Part shown: piece after piece, positions 27,363 through 37,880 of the stretch | How positions within the stretch are numbered: position 1 is the stretch's first letter | Layout of the letters: each line of letters opens with the position of its first letter | Origin: Gammaproteobacteria bacterium | Lineage (GTDB): Bacteria > Pseudomonadota > Gammaproteobacteria > Steroidobacterales > GCA-2729495 | DNA: 64,000 nucleotides | Assembly: GCA_030426355.1 (NCBI GenBank) | Contig: JAUHYQ010000003.1 | Coordinates: 62,001 to 126,000 of the forward strand | Direction of reading: 5' to 3' | Translations under genes and position numbers: made by a program | Notes under the pieces: generated by a model | What the model saw: only the letters and a program-made list of their open reading frames with translations | Told to the model about the DNA's origin: nothing | Databases searched by the model: none

Positions 27363-27758
27363 TTACAACAACTTAGCTGCGCGACTTTGCGCAGATAAAG
27401 CGTCAAATCGCAGCTCGTTGCTTGCAGACGGCGTTACCGTAGCCACGGTTTGGTCATCAAAGCGCCATGCACGGCATTCGCTTGCCGACAACACCTGCTC
27501 GGAATGATCTTTTGGCTCGCTTTCGACGGTCTCGATCTCGAAGGTATACCAGATGTTTTGCTTGCTCACGCGGGTCACACGATGTTGCAGCTGCGCGTTG
27601 TCGTCAACCATCAGTTCAGCCCGAATAGCTGCGATACAGCGCTGCAGTTCGTCGGCATAGTGTTGCGGCGGTAAGGGCTCACCGGCTAAGGCGGGTGCAG
27701 ATAATACGGCAGTGAACAGAACGCTCATCAGGGTAAGGGCGGGTTTACGATTAATCAT
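27363..27758 (-). CDS. Small secreted hypothetical protein
   Basis: 131 residues with a clear Sec signal peptide (positive MINRKPALT, hydrophobic LMSVLFTAVLSAPALA, cleavage near residue 25). The mature part has two cysteines, one in LQRCIAAIRAEL and one in SASECRAWRF, which could form a disulfide. No family recognised. It is divergent from the winged-helix/hydrolase gene, with about 160 bp between the preferred starts. Presumably periplasmic. Confidence 0.7.
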   Translation of the reverse strand: MINRKPALTLMSVLFTAVLSAPALAGEPLPPQHYADELQRCIAAIRAELMVDDNAQLQHRVTRVSKQNIWYTFEIETVESEPKDHSEQVLSASECRAWRFDDQTVATVTPSASNELRFDALSAQSRAAKLL

Positions 27759-27921
27759 GGTGGTGCTCCTTCAGTGTTTAGTGGGCCTCGCAAGGCATGG
27801 CTGCATATTGCGGGTGTATCAGCCCGGAAGCTTGACCCGCGCATAACCAATCCCTGACCTTTTTATGACCGTGACGGCGCGGAGCGCACAAACCGTCTGT
27901 CCGGCGCGGTATCCTTGGTAC

Positions 27922-29106
27922 ATGAGCCCTCCAAGCGCCAACAGTTATCGCTTTGCAGGCCGCACCCTTGATCCGGTATTGCGGGAACTGCGCATAGGCG
28001 ATGTACTGCGCGACGTTGAGCCGAAAGTTTTCGACCTGATCGAATACCTCTTGAAGAACCGCGAACGGGTGGTTGGCAAGGACGAGCTGCAGGAAGCGCT
28101 CTGGCCGGGTGTCATCGTGACAGAAGCATCCTTGTCACGCACTGTCATGAAAGCCCGCAAGGCGCTAGGCGACCCCGCCCACGAGCCGGAAGTCATACGC
28201 ACTGTGCCGCGCAAGGGCTTCCGTTTCGTGGCTAACGTTCGTGCACCGGCAGCGAGCGTTTTTCTCGCTGCAGGATTGTCGGATGTACACTTCGTGCGCA
28301 GTGGAGATGTGCACATCGCCTGGCGAACTTTGGGTGACGGACCGCAGGATATATTTTTCGCACCGGGTTTTGTGTCGCATCTGGATTTTCGGTATCGCAT
28401 TCAGGAAGTGGCTGATTTCGATACCCAGCTGGCTGAGGGGCGTCGCGTGATTACCTTCGACAAGCGCAGCGTTGGCCTCTCGGACCGCATCGGTCGACCG
28501 CCCAATCTCGAAGACACAGTTGCGGACATGAAGGCGGTGCTGGACGCGGCCGGCTCAAAAACGGCGGTTATTTTCGCAGTATCCGAGTCAGGCCCCGCTG
28601 CCTGTCAGCTGGCCACAAGGTATCCGGACAGGGTATCGGCTCTGATCCTGTTCGGAACCTTCGCCAAAGGTTCGCAGTCCGACGACTACCGGCACATGCC
28701 AGGCGCCAAACTCTATCAGGCATGGCTGGACGAACTGATCAGAAACTGGGGTGGCCCCGCCTCACTGGAGTTTTTCGCCCCCAGCATCGCCGATGACCCC
28801 ACCGCACAGGATGGCTGGGCGCGCTACCTGCGAGCTGCGGCTTCACCCGGAATTATTCGCGGCATTCTGGAATCACTGGCAGAAATTGACGTCCGCGATT
28901 GCCTGAGCGCCATTCGGTGTCCGACGCTGGTGCTGCATCGCGAGGGGGACAGAATGATACGAGTCGGCGCGGGGCGTGATCTGGCCGACCGGATTCCGGG
29001 CGCAGAATTTGTTTCCCTGAGCGGCCCTGATCACTGGTGGTTCGTGGGTGATCAACAAGCAGTGCTTGAACCGGTGAAGCTTTTCATGCGCAATTTGCCG
29101 GCATAA
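27922..29106 (+). CDS. Winged-helix (OmpR/CadC-type) DNA-binding domain fused to alpha/beta hydrolase
   Basis: 394 residues from the ATG at 27922; an ATG at 27865 would add 19 poorly conserved residues. Residues about 8-107 form a Trans_Reg_C winged helix (VEPKVFDLIEYLLKNRERVV, LWPG, SLSRTVMKARKALGD, IRTVPRKGFRFVANV). No membrane helix separates it from the second half, unlike CadC. Residues about 120-394 are an alpha/beta hydrolase: nucleophile elbow FAVSESGPAA with Ser221 (the usual SEGGP is here SESGP), acidic residue in HREGDRMIR, and His in GPDHWWFVGD. It is probably a cytoplasmic regulator whose hydrolase part senses or degrades an ester ligand. The same hydrolase type is known fused to adenylate cyclases. 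The target may be the divergent secreted protein gene. Confidence 0.85.
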   Translation: MSPPSANSYRFAGRTLDPVLRELRIGDVLRDVEPKVFDLIEYLLKNRERVVGKDELQEALWPGVIVTEASLSRTVMKARKALGDPAHEPEVIRTVPRKGFRFVANVRAPAASVFLAAGLSDVHFVRSGDVHIAWRTLGDGPQDIFFAPGFVSHLDFRYRIQEVADFDTQLAEGRRVITFDKRSVGLSDRIGRPPNLEDTVADMKAVLDAAGSKTAVIFAVSESGPAACQLATRYPDRVSALILFGTFAKGSQSDDYRHMPGAKLYQAWLDELIRNWGGPASLEFFAPSIADDPTAQDGWARYLRAAASPGIIRGILESLAEIDVRDCLSAIRCPTLVLHREGDRMIRVGAGRDLADRIPGAEFVSLSGPDHWWFVGDQQAVLEPVKLFMRNLPA

Positions 29107-29132
29107 AAAAGGCCGCTTGGAAGCGGCCTTTT
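29107..29132. terminator. Bidirectional Rho-independent terminator
   Basis: A 12-bp perfect stem (AAAAGGCCGCTT and complement) with a tiny loop, flanked by A and T runs on both sides. It sits between the convergent winged-helix/hydrolase gene (+) and surface-repeat gene (-), and should serve both. Confidence 0.88.
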
Positions 29133-29157
29133 ACAACAACAAACATCAACTGATCGC

Positions 29158-29730
29158 TCAGTCAGACGCAAAATTAAAGATAGGGAAGCACGGCAGAAAG
29201 CCATTGCTGGCACAGTTCAGAAAACCAATCTGCAATCCCTTCAGCTTTTCGGTCTTGTTGAAGAATGCCAGCTGGAACGTGGACGTATCCGAGATATTGA
29301 CGGCACTCACGTCGGCAAGTGTGTCACCCGTACTGACATTCAGAAAGCCAATATTGACACCTTCAACATCGTTGGTCAGATTGATAAGCCCCAGGTTGAC
29401 ACCCTTATCGCTGCCCTTATGCAGGTTTACGATACCCATGCCCAAACCGGTCATGCTGTTATTAATCCGATTGGCACCAAAAACCACTGGAAAACTGATG
29501 CCCTTAAGGTTATCGACCTCCGACAATCCAATGGAAAAATCTATTCCAGTAACGTTGCCGGTTTTGCCGTAAAGCGCAGCAAGCCTCACGCCTTTGACAT
29601 CCGTATTGTCAGGGGCGTTGAAGTCCAGGAATGAAAACTGGGCGGGTGCAGGCTCAGCTGCCTGACCGATCATTGAAAACAGCGACAACACTATAGCGGC
29701 TGCCTGGACACGAATATCGAAAACTTTCAT
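29158..29730 (-). CDS. Secreted surface-repeat protein (LA_2272/VC2662-like)
   Basis: 190 residues with a signal peptide of about 24 residues (IVLSLFSMIGQAA). The mature part is made of short repeats of the form GVNLGLINLTNDVEGVNIGF: Gly-hydrophobic-Asn units recurring about every 20 residues (MGIVNLHKG, LGLINLTND, IGFLNVSTG, LAFFNKTEK, IGFLNCASN). This matches the surface-repeat type seen in LA_2272-like and VC2662-like proteins, likely a beta-solenoid or a small outer-membrane barrel. Function unknown. It ends at the shared terminator. Confidence 0.72.
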   Translation of the reverse strand: MKVFDIRVQAAAIVLSLFSMIGQAAEPAPAQFSFLDFNAPDNTDVKGVRLAALYGKTGNVTGIDFSIGLSEVDNLKGISFPVVFGANRINNSMTGLGMGIVNLHKGSDKGVNLGLINLTNDVEGVNIGFLNVSTGDTLADVSAVNISDTSTFQLAFFNKTEKLKGLQIGFLNCASNGFLPCFPIFNFASD

Positions 29731-29827
29731 AACTGCTCCGGGTGGTTACTCAAATCAAGGCGGGCAGGATAGCAAGGGACAGGCCGCGTGACCATCTCGG
29801 GAGCAAACAAGCCGGAGCAAATGAGGC

Positions 29828-30292
29828 TCAATGCTTTTCGAAGTTAAACATCTCCATATCTTCTTCAGGCACACCGGAACGACGATCAATACGCTGCCTG
29901 CGCTCATCGCCGAACCGGAAGCTGCGCCCAAGTCCGACGATCTCATCGCGACGATTTTCACTTGTTCGCCGATCTTTGTGCTGCACATAAGTGCAGGCGC
30001 ATTTCTCTGCCTTGCACTGCGACAGCGGTAAGCGAGGGATCTGGCCAGGGAAACCGCGCTTTCCCTCGAGTCTCTTGGCGGCCTGGCAACAACCGGCACC
30101 GCACTTGATGGAAACCGCGCGAAAATCGCGCCGTGCAACCGCCGGACGATGATCTCTGACAGGCGGTTGTCGACCCCACCAGCGAGTGAGCTGCGAAGAA
30201 CTGATGAAACCGGTGCCTGCCACTCGGCACTTGTGCGTGACAACACCAAATACGATGGCAAACAGCAGTACGAATACAAGCAGGATAATCAT
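29828..30292 (-). CDS. Membrane-anchored Cys/Arg-rich conserved hypothetical protein
   Basis: 154 residues: one N-terminal membrane helix (residues 1-18) then a basic domain. The domain has FRAVSIKCGAGCCQAAKRLEGKRGF, PRLPLSQCKAEKCACTYVQHKDRRTSENRRDE, a layout I recognise from a small family widespread in proteobacteria: an RAVSI strand, an AC.AA helix, a C...C.C cysteine group and a DRRS..DRR motif. No function is known to me. It could bind a metal or disulfide-linked partner through its cysteines. Monocistronic as far as can be seen. Confidence 0.7.
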   Translation of the reverse strand: MIILLVFVLLFAIVFGVVTHKCRVAGTGFISSSQLTRWWGRQPPVRDHRPAVARRDFRAVSIKCGAGCCQAAKRLEGKRGFPGQIPRLPLSQCKAEKCACTYVQHKDRRTSENRRDEIVGLGRSFRFGDERRQRIDRRSGVPEEDMEMFNFEKH

Positions 30293-30401
30293 GCGACCCT
30301 TCCTCGTTATTTTTCTTATTCGAAGGTGCTGGAATCATTATGCGCCGCGGGACGCGCGCGTGCCGGAACTGGTTCGCAATTTACCGGGCTTGGAATTTAA
30401 C

Positions 30402-31760
30402 TTAAGGCAGCATACCGGCGGGGGCAGCAATGACAAGGTCGGCATAATGCGTGTTGATGAGCATATGAACCCAGATGCTCAGGCCGTAGCCGAGGGCTAT
30501 GGCCGGCGCCCATCGCAGGTGCCCGAAAAACGTGTAGTAAGGGCGCGCCTGACCCATCAATGCAACGCCTGCGGCGGATCCGATTGACAGCAAGCTGCCG
30601 CCAACTCCGGCCGTCAGCGTCACCAGCAACCACTGTTGCATGTCCATGTCCGGACTCATCTCCAACACCGCCACCATGATCGGAATATTGTCGATCACCG
30701 AGGACAATACCCCGATCATGACGTTGGCAACGGTTGGCCCCAACTCGCCATAAAGATAGCCGGAAAGATGATCCAGATACCCAATAAAACCCAGACCGCC
30801 CACGCACATGATGATGCCGAAGAAAAACAGCAAGGTATCCCACTCGACGTTAGCGATCTCGCGAAATGTATCGAACGGCGCAACGTCGCCCACACTGCCG
30901 TAACCCGGGCTGTCGGACTGCAACGGCACGTGCGTGCGGCTCAGGTAATAACCGAAAAATTTGAGGTAGGCGAGCCCGGTCGTCATGCCCAGGAAGGCTG
31001 GCAAGCCCAGCACACTGTGAAACAACACTGCCGTGGTAATCGTAGCAACAAATAATGTGACGATGCGCTTCGCACCCCGTTTGAGCACAACATCATTTGC
31101 TGATGTAGTAACGGTGTCGCGGGGCACCGCAAATGACATCAGAATTGCGGGCACCAGGTAATTCACCGCGGCCGGCAAAAATAACGCAAAGAAAGATTGA
31201 AAAGGCACGATGCCCCTTTGCCACACCATCAATGTCGTGATATCACCAAAGGGGCTAAAAGCACCGCCCGCATTCGCAGCTACCACAATGTTGATGCTGG
31301 CAACCGCGATAAAACGCGGATTCCCCTGACCCACGGCCAGAACCACGGCGCACATCACCAATGCCGTCGTTAGGTTGTCGATAATGGGCGAGAGGAAAAA
31401 GCTCATCGCTCCTGTTATCCAGAAAACTGCCCGGAAGCTAAGCCCCCGGCTGGTCAACCAGGTGCGCAGCGCGTTGAACACATTGCGCTCGGTCATGGCG
31501 TTGACGTAAGTCATGGCGGCCAGCAGGAACATAAACAGTTGCGCAAATTCGCCCAGAAAATGCTCGACCGCATGCTCAACCTCTTGAGAACGACCTACCT
31601 GCATGTACTGATAGCCAACTAATCCCCAGATAATGCCAGCGGCAAACATCACGGGTTTTGATTTGCGCATATGAGTGCGCTCTTCGGCGATCACCGCAAT
31701 GTAGGCAACGCCGAGAACCACCAACGCCGTGATTCCAACCCAGTGTGAGAATAAATCCAT
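30402..31760 (-). CDS. nhaD: NhaD-type Na+/H+ antiporter
   Basis: 452 residues with about 12 hydrophobic helices. The NhaD/ion-transporter superfamily features are clear: N-terminal WVGITALVVLGVAYIAVIAEE, the FLSPIIDNLTTALVM segment with Asp and Thr typical of the Na+-binding region, ANAGGAFSPFGDITTLMVW, and the repeat-related SSVIDNIPIMVAVL and GSLLSIGSAAGVALMG in the second half. It exports Na+ or Li+ for H+ across the inner membrane. It follows glmS by 13 bp and may be cotranscribed with it. This fits a marine or saline habitat, but that is inference. Confidence 0.9.
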   Translation of the reverse strand: MDLFSHWVGITALVVLGVAYIAVIAEERTHMRKSKPVMFAAGIIWGLVGYQYMQVGRSQEVEHAVEHFLGEFAQLFMFLLAAMTYVNAMTERNVFNALRTWLTSRGLSFRAVFWITGAMSFFLSPIIDNLTTALVMCAVVLAVGQGNPRFIAVASINIVVAANAGGAFSPFGDITTLMVWQRGIVPFQSFFALFLPAAVNYLVPAILMSFAVPRDTVTTSANDVVLKRGAKRIVTLFVATITTAVLFHSVLGLPAFLGMTTGLAYLKFFGYYLSRTHVPLQSDSPGYGSVGDVAPFDTFREIANVEWDTLLFFFGIIMCVGGLGFIGYLDHLSGYLYGELGPTVANVMIGVLSSVIDNIPIMVAVLEMSPDMDMQQWLLVTLTAGVGGSLLSIGSAAGVALMGQARPYYTFFGHLRWAPAIALGYGLSIWVHMLINTHYADLVIAAPAGMLP

Positions 31761-31773
31761 AGCGTGTACCGCG

Positions 31774-33606
31774 TTATTCGACTGTTACCGACTTGGCGAG
31801 GTTGCGGGGCTGATCGACATCGGTGCCTTTGAGCACGGCCACGTGATAACTCAAAAGCTGCAGCGGAATGGTGTAAAGAATTGGCGCCTGAAATGCTTTT
31901 ATATGTGTAGGCATGTGCATGATGTGCACGCCGTCACCCTCTTCAAAATGCACCTCGGGATCGGCAAATACGAATAACTGGCCACCCCGTGCACGCACTT
32001 CCTGCAGATTAGATTTCAGCTTTTCCAGCAAATCGTCATCGGGTGCCACCGTGACAATCGGCATTTGCTCGTCAACCAGCGCCAGCGGCCCATGTTTTAA
32101 TTCACCGGCAGCATAAGCCTCGGCATGAATGTAGGATATTTCCTTGAGCTTAAGCGCGCCTTCCATTGCCACCGGGTTCTGCGAGCCGCGGCCAAGAAAC
32201 AGAGCATGTTGATGCTCAGCGAACTGACCGGACAAGGCCTTAATCTGGTCGTCCAGTGTCAGTACCTGATCAATGAGTCGCGGTAACTCGACCAGCTGGC
32301 TGGTCAGCTCGCGCTCCTGTTCGGCGCTCATACCGTTGTGTCTTGCCAACGCAATGGTAACCAGCGCCAGTGCTGCCAGTTGCGTGGTAAATGCCTTGGT
32401 CGACGCCACCCCGATTTCCGGGCCGGCACGTGTCATCAGCGCGAGTTCCGACTCGCGCACCAGTGAACTTTCAGGCACGTTACAAACTGCCAGGGTCGCC
32501 AGGTAGCCACTTGCTTTGGCCTTGCGCAGTGCTGCCAGTGTGTCGGCCGTCTCACCGCTTTGCGAGATAGTGATGAACAAGCCGCCTTCGGGAACCACCA
32601 CTTTGCGATAGCGGTATTCGCTGGCGATTTCTACGCGGCAGGGAATACCGCAGTGTTCTTCGATCCAATAGCGTGCAATCAACCCGGCGTGATAGCTGGT
32701 GCCGCAGGCTACGATTTGCACGGCCCTGGTTTTTGCGAGCACCTCGGCGGCTGTGGGGCCGAGAGCAGCATCCAGTACCCTGCCGTCCGCAATGCGCTCC
32801 GCCAGCGTGTCAGCAACGGCGCGTGACTGCTCATAGATTTCTTTGAGCATGTAATGGCGAAACTTACCGCGGTCTACGGCATCAGCGGACAACTCGCTCT
32901 CGGTGATCGGTCGTTTCACCAACTTGCCGGCGGAATCCGAAATAACCACGCCGTCACGGGTAACGACAGCGATGTCGCCCTCATCCAGAAACATGAATTT
33001 GCGGGTTACCGGCAGTAGTGCAGCGACATCGGAAGCGACAAAGTTCTCCCCAATACCCACACCGACCACAACCGGGCAACCCTCGCGAGCCAGCACCAGC
33101 TTGCCGGGTTCACTTTTGCTCATGACGACCAGCGCATAGGCGCCTTCAAGCTCAGCCACGGTCTTGCGAACTGCGTCTTCCAGACCGTCCGATTGCGCCA
33201 GGTGCATGTGAATTCGGTGGGCCACAACCTCGGTGTCGGTCTGGCTGGAGAACTCATAGCCTTTGGCAAGCAAATCAGCGCGCAGGGGTTCGTGATTTTC
33301 TATGATGCCGTTGTGAACAAGGGCAATATCCGGTGAGGAAACGTGGGGATGAGCATTCTCCTCACTGGGTACGCCGTGTGTTGCCCAGCGCGTATGCGCA
33401 ATCCCCGTGTAACCCTCCAACGGGTTGGTATCAAGTTTGGCCTGCAATTCAGCGACTTTACCCAAAGCCCGGTAGCGCTCAATGCCGTCACTCTGGCCCA
33501 CGGCTATGCCCGCAGAATCATAGCCTCGGTACTCCAGGCGGCGCAGGCCCTCCATGAGTATCGGGACCACGTTGCGTTCAGCCGTACCGCCTACAATTCC
33601 ACACAT
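31774..33606 (-). CDS. glmS: Glutamine-fructose-6-phosphate aminotransferase
   Basis: 610 residues, the same length as E. coli GlmS. It starts MCGIVGG, with Cys2 as the glutaminase nucleophile after Met removal, followed by [14 protein letters not shown] and HTRWATHG. Two SIS domains follow (about 290-430 and 460-600), with [14 protein letters not shown] and [19 protein letters not shown]. The C-terminus ends in the family-typical LAKSVTVE. It makes glucosamine-6-phosphate for peptidoglycan and LPS. It follows glmU by 31 bp in the glm part of the atp locus, an arrangement common in gammaproteobacteria. Confidence 0.98.
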   Translation of the reverse strand: MCGIVGGTAERNVVPILMEGLRRLEYRGYDSAGIAVGQSDGIERYRALGKVAELQAKLDTNPLEGYTGIAHTRWATHGVPSEENAHPHVSSPDIALVHNGIIENHEPLRADLLAKGYEFSSQTDTEVVAHRIHMHLAQSDGLEDAVRKTVAELEGAYALVVMSKSEPGKLVLAREGCPVVVGVGIGENFVASDVAALLPVTRKFMFLDEGDIAVVTRDGVVISDSAGKLVKRPITESELSADAVDRGKFRHYMLKEIYEQSRAVADTLAERIADGRVLDAALGPTAAEVLAKTRAVQIVACGTSYHAGLIARYWIEEHCGIPCRVEIASEYRYRKVVVPEGGLFITISQSGETADTLAALRKAKASGYLATLAVCNVPESSLVRESELALMTRAGPEIGVASTKAFTTQLAALALVTIALARHNGMSAEQERELTSQLVELPRLIDQVLTLDDQIKALSGQFAEHQHALFLGRGSQNPVAMEGALKLKEISYIHAEAYAAGELKHGPLALVDEQMPIVTVAPDDDLLEKLKSNLQEVRARGGQLFVFADPEVHFEEGDGVHIMHMPTHIKAFQAPILYTIPLQLLSYHVAVLKGTDVDQPRNLAKSVTVE

Positions 33607-33637
33607 TTATTCGGTCTCGTCCAGATATTAGTTATGT

Positions 33638-35002
33638 TTATTGTTTTTTCTTGGTAGGCCGCTGCCAGCCGCTGATGGTTTTCTGACGCGAACGCTCAAT
33701 GGTTAGTTCCCCGGCGGGTGCATCTTTGCCGATGGTTGAACCGGCACCGACGGTTGCGCCGGCGCCAATCTCGACCGGAGCGACCAGCTCTACACCGGAG
33801 CCGATAAAGGCGTTATCACCGATAATCGTCTGGTGCTTGTTGGCGCCGTCGTAGTTGCAGGTTATGGTGCCGCAACCGATATTTACATTTTCGCCAATGG
33901 TCGCATCGCCGAGATACGTGAGGTGGTTCGCTTTGCTGCCCGCACCCAGTGTGGATTTTTTCATTTCCACAAAGTTACCGATGCGCGAGCCTTGTTTCAT
34001 TTCTGCATGCGGGCGCAACCGCGCGAAGGGGCCGACATTGCAATTCTCGCCTACCAACGCCTCTTCAATAACGCAGTTCGCATGAATAACCGAACCGTTA
34101 CTGATTCTGGTGTTACTGATGACGCAATTCGGGCCGATGTGGACATTGTCGCCCAGCTCGACGTCGCCGGCAAAAACGGCGTTCACATCTATGTATACGT
34201 CACTGCCGCAAGCCAGAGCACCCCGCACATCAACGCGAGCAGGGTCCGCGAGTGTAACGCCGGCCTCAAGCAAAGCAGCGGTCTGCCGTCGCTGGTAAGC
34301 CCGCTCCGCCACCGCGAGCTGAGCCTTGTCATTGATGCCCATGACCTCGGTGGCCGAATCGGCGCTGACAGCGACAACCTTTATGCCGTCCGCAACCGCA
34401 CTGGCAACCACGTCAGTCAGGTAGTACTCGCCCTGAACATTGTCGGCTTTTAATGCGTCCAGCCACGGACCGAGCAATTTGACCGGACACGCCAGTAACC
34501 CCGTGTTCACTTCGGTGATGCGCCGTTGTTCGTCGCTGGCTTCTTTTTCTTCGACGATTTCAATCACCGCGCCCGCAGGATTACGAATAATGCGTCCGTA
34601 ACCGGTGGGGTCACGTTCAACGACGGTGAGTATCGCCGGGCCGTCTGCCGCGGCACTGACCAGACGCCGCACGGTTTCCGCCTGAACCAGCGGTACATCG
34701 CCGTAAAGAATGACGGCAATCTCGTCTGCGCCCAAATGCGGCAAGGCCTGCTGAACAGCGTGGCCGGTTCCGAGCTGCGGCTCCTGCAGAGCCCACTTAA
34801 GCGGCCGCCCGGCAAAATGCTCCTGCACAGCTTCGGCACCGTGGCCATAGACGACGCAGATGCTGTTTGCATCGAGGGATTCGGCGGTAGCAACCACGTG
34901 CTCCAGCAGCGGGCGGTTCGCCAGCGGCTGCAAAACCTTGGGGAGCCTGGAACGCATGCGGGTGCCTTTGCCCGCGGCCAGAATGACGACGCTGATATTC
35001 AT
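33638..35002 (-). CDS. glmU: Bifunctional UDP-GlcNAc pyrophosphorylase/GlcN-1-P acetyltransferase
   Basis: 454 residues against 456 in E. coli. The N-terminal uridyltransferase domain opens VILAAGKGTRMRSRLPKVLQ and contains QLGTGHAVQQALP and YGDVPL; the C-terminal left-handed beta-helix from about residue 250 shows hexapeptide repeats (NVHIGPNCVISNTRI, GAGSKANHLTYLGDATIG, NVNIGCGTITCNYDG). It makes UDP-N-acetylglucosamine from glucosamine-1-phosphate, acetyl-CoA and UTP. It lies 88 bp after atpC; the gap contains a small CGGGG/CCCCG hairpin without a T run, so readthrough from the atp operon is likely. Confidence 0.98.
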   Translation of the reverse strand: MNISVVILAAGKGTRMRSRLPKVLQPLANRPLLEHVVATAESLDANSICVVYGHGAEAVQEHFAGRPLKWALQEPQLGTGHAVQQALPHLGADEIAVILYGDVPLVQAETVRRLVSAAADGPAILTVVERDPTGYGRIIRNPAGAVIEIVEEKEASDEQRRITEVNTGLLACPVKLLGPWLDALKADNVQGEYYLTDVVASAVADGIKVVAVSADSATEVMGINDKAQLAVAERAYQRRQTAALLEAGVTLADPARVDVRGALACGSDVYIDVNAVFAGDVELGDNVHIGPNCVISNTRISNGSVIHANCVIEEALVGENCNVGPFARLRPHAEMKQGSRIGNFVEMKKSTLGAGSKANHLTYLGDATIGENVNIGCGTITCNYDGANKHQTIIGDNAFIGSGVELVAPVEIGAGATVGAGSTIGKDAPAGELTIERSRQKTISGWQRPTKKKQ

Positions 35003-35090
35003 CGCATCACTTTACTGCGGCTCGAAACCCGGGTCACGTGCAATGATCACAGAAGCCGATCAGCCAACGGGGCCTGACCCCGCCCCGCGC

Positions 35091-35510
35091 TCAGGCCTTT
35101 TTGCCCTTGAGCTTTTGCACCGCGCGGTAACGCGCAGCGGCTTCGACCAGCTGCAAGCGGGCATGCTCAAGGCTCTTTTTGTCACCAGCCGCGCCAACCG
35201 CCTTCTCGGCAGCTTCTTGCGCTGCCTTCGCACTGGCCTCATCAAGGTCAGCACCGCGCAATGCCGAGTCCGCCAGTACCGTTACCAAATGCGGCTGCAC
35301 TTCGAGCACACCGCCGGTAACGTAAAAGAATTTCTCCTCGCCTTCAGGCGTTTCCACGCGCAGATCACCCGGGCGTAAATTGGTGAGTAACGGCGCGTGA
35401 CGCGGCGCGATACCCACGTCGCCCTGACTGGCCGGCGCAAATACGCGAACCGCTTCTCCGGAGTAAATTTCGCCTTCGGCGCTGACTATGTCGACATGTA
35501 AGGTTGCCAT
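35091..35510 (-). CDS. atpC: F1Fo ATP synthase epsilon subunit
   Basis: 139 residues, as in E. coli (139). It has the N-terminal beta-sandwich (MATLHVDIVSAEGEIYSGEA, PRHAPLLTNLRPGDLRV, FFYVTGGVLEVQPHLVTVLAD) and a C-terminal helical hairpin rich in Ala/Glu that regulates hydrolysis. It is part of the central stalk. It is the last gene of the atpIBEFHAGDC operon, 3 bp after atpD. Confidence 0.97.
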   Translation of the reverse strand: MATLHVDIVSAEGEIYSGEAVRVFAPASQGDVGIAPRHAPLLTNLRPGDLRVETPEGEEKFFYVTGGVLEVQPHLVTVLADSALRGADLDEASAKAAQEAAEKAVGAAGDKKSLEHARLQLVEAAARYRAVQKLKGKKA

Positions 35511-35513
35511 GGC

Positions 35514-36908
<1,395 letters not shown>

Positions 36909-36914
36909 TCAATT

Positions 36915-36950
36915 GGGGTCAGAGTAAAAATTAATTATTACTCTGACCCC
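36915..36950. repeat. REP-like inverted repeat between atpG and atpD
   Basis: Two exact 13-bp arms (GGGGTCAGAGTAA and its complement) flank a 10-base AT-rich loop. It falls between the atpG stop and the atpD start within the operon. The GGGGTCAGAGT motif is familiar from dispersed REP-type repeats in other proteobacteria, often linked to RAYT/IS200-like transposases; that link is recollection, not a search. It could influence relative expression of atpD. Confidence 0.8.
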
Positions 36951-36956
36951 GGTGTT

Positions 36957-37838
36957 TTATTCACTAACCGCAGCGGCGCCGCCGACGATTTCTGAAATTT
37001 CCTGTGTAATAGCTGCCTGACGTGCCTTGTTGTAATCAAGCTGCAAGGTATCAATCAGTTTGCCGGCGTTGTCGGTGGCGCTCTTCATCGCCACCATCTT
37101 GGCTGCCATTTCACACGCCACGTTCTCGACGGCACCACGATATACCTGAGACTCAATATAGCGCTCCAGCACACTGGTCAGCAGCTCGGTCGCTTCGGGC
37201 TCGTAAAGGTAATCCCAATGCTCCGGCAATTCATCGGCGTCCGGGGCTTCAACCGGGATCAACGTCACCACGGCAGGCTTCTGGCTCATGGTGCTTTCAA
37301 AACGGTTGTGCAACAAAAACAGCCGGTCGATACCGCCATCCTGGCCGCCCTTTTCAAATGCGTCGAGCATGATTTTGATCGAACCAATCAGGTCGGCGAC
37401 CTTGGGGTTTTCGCCAATGTTTGACGCGGCGGCCACCACGTTGACATCGTAGTTGCGGAAAAACTGCACGCCTTTGGAACCCAGCAAGGCCAGATCCACT
37501 TCCACGCCTTTGTTCGTCCAGTCCCGAATCTCATTAAGCAATAATCGAAATTCGTTGACGTTCAGGCCGCCGCACAAGCCACGGTCGGTGGTAATGACAA
37601 TGTAGCCGACGCGACTGGTATTTTCGCGGTGCGCCAGATACGGGTGCTTGTATTCAGGATTCGCCTGAAAAAGATGGCCAATCGCGGTGCGAATTTTGTC
37701 GGCATAGGGGCGAGTGGCTGCCATGCGATTTTGCGTCTTGCGCATCTTCGCGGCGGCAACCATCTCCATCGCCTTGGTGATCTTCTGCGTGTTTTTTACG
37801 CTGCCGATCTTGGTTCTGATTTCCTTAAGACTTGCCAT
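36957..37838 (-). CDS. atpG: F1Fo ATP synthase gamma subunit
   Basis: 293 residues (E. coli 287). It opens with the rotor helix [34 protein letters not shown], and ends with the paired C-terminal helix [29 protein letters not shown]...[19 protein letters not shown], including the conserved RQAAITQEI. It is the central shaft linking F1 catalysis to c-ring rotation. Start at ATG 37838, 41 bp after atpA. Confidence 0.97.
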   Translation of the reverse strand: MASLKEIRTKIGSVKNTQKITKAMEMVAAAKMRKTQNRMAATRPYADKIRTAIGHLFQANPEYKHPYLAHRENTSRVGYIVITTDRGLCGGLNVNEFRLLLNEIRDWTNKGVEVDLALLGSKGVQFFRNYDVNVVAAASNIGENPKVADLIGSIKIMLDAFEKGGQDGGIDRLFLLHNRFESTMSQKPAVVTLIPVEAPDADELPEHWDYLYEPEATELLTSVLERYIESQVYRGAVENVACEMAAKMVAMKSATDNAGKLIDTLQLDYNKARQAAITQEISEIVGGAAAVSE

Positions 37839-37850
37839 TCAGCTTCTCTT

Positions 37851-37880
37851 GGTAGATCCGATTTCAGGTAGATCCCGTTT
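37851..37880. repeat. Imperfect direct repeat between atpA and atpG
   Basis: Two 14-bp copies (GGTAGATCCGATTT at 37851 and GGTAGATCCCGTTT at 37867) differ at two positions. They fill the spacer between the two genes. Confidence 0.6.

Noticed and set aside
26998-27507. A 169-codon + strand frame over the palindrome
   Set aside because: No recognisable features; it overlaps the secreted protein gene in antisense.
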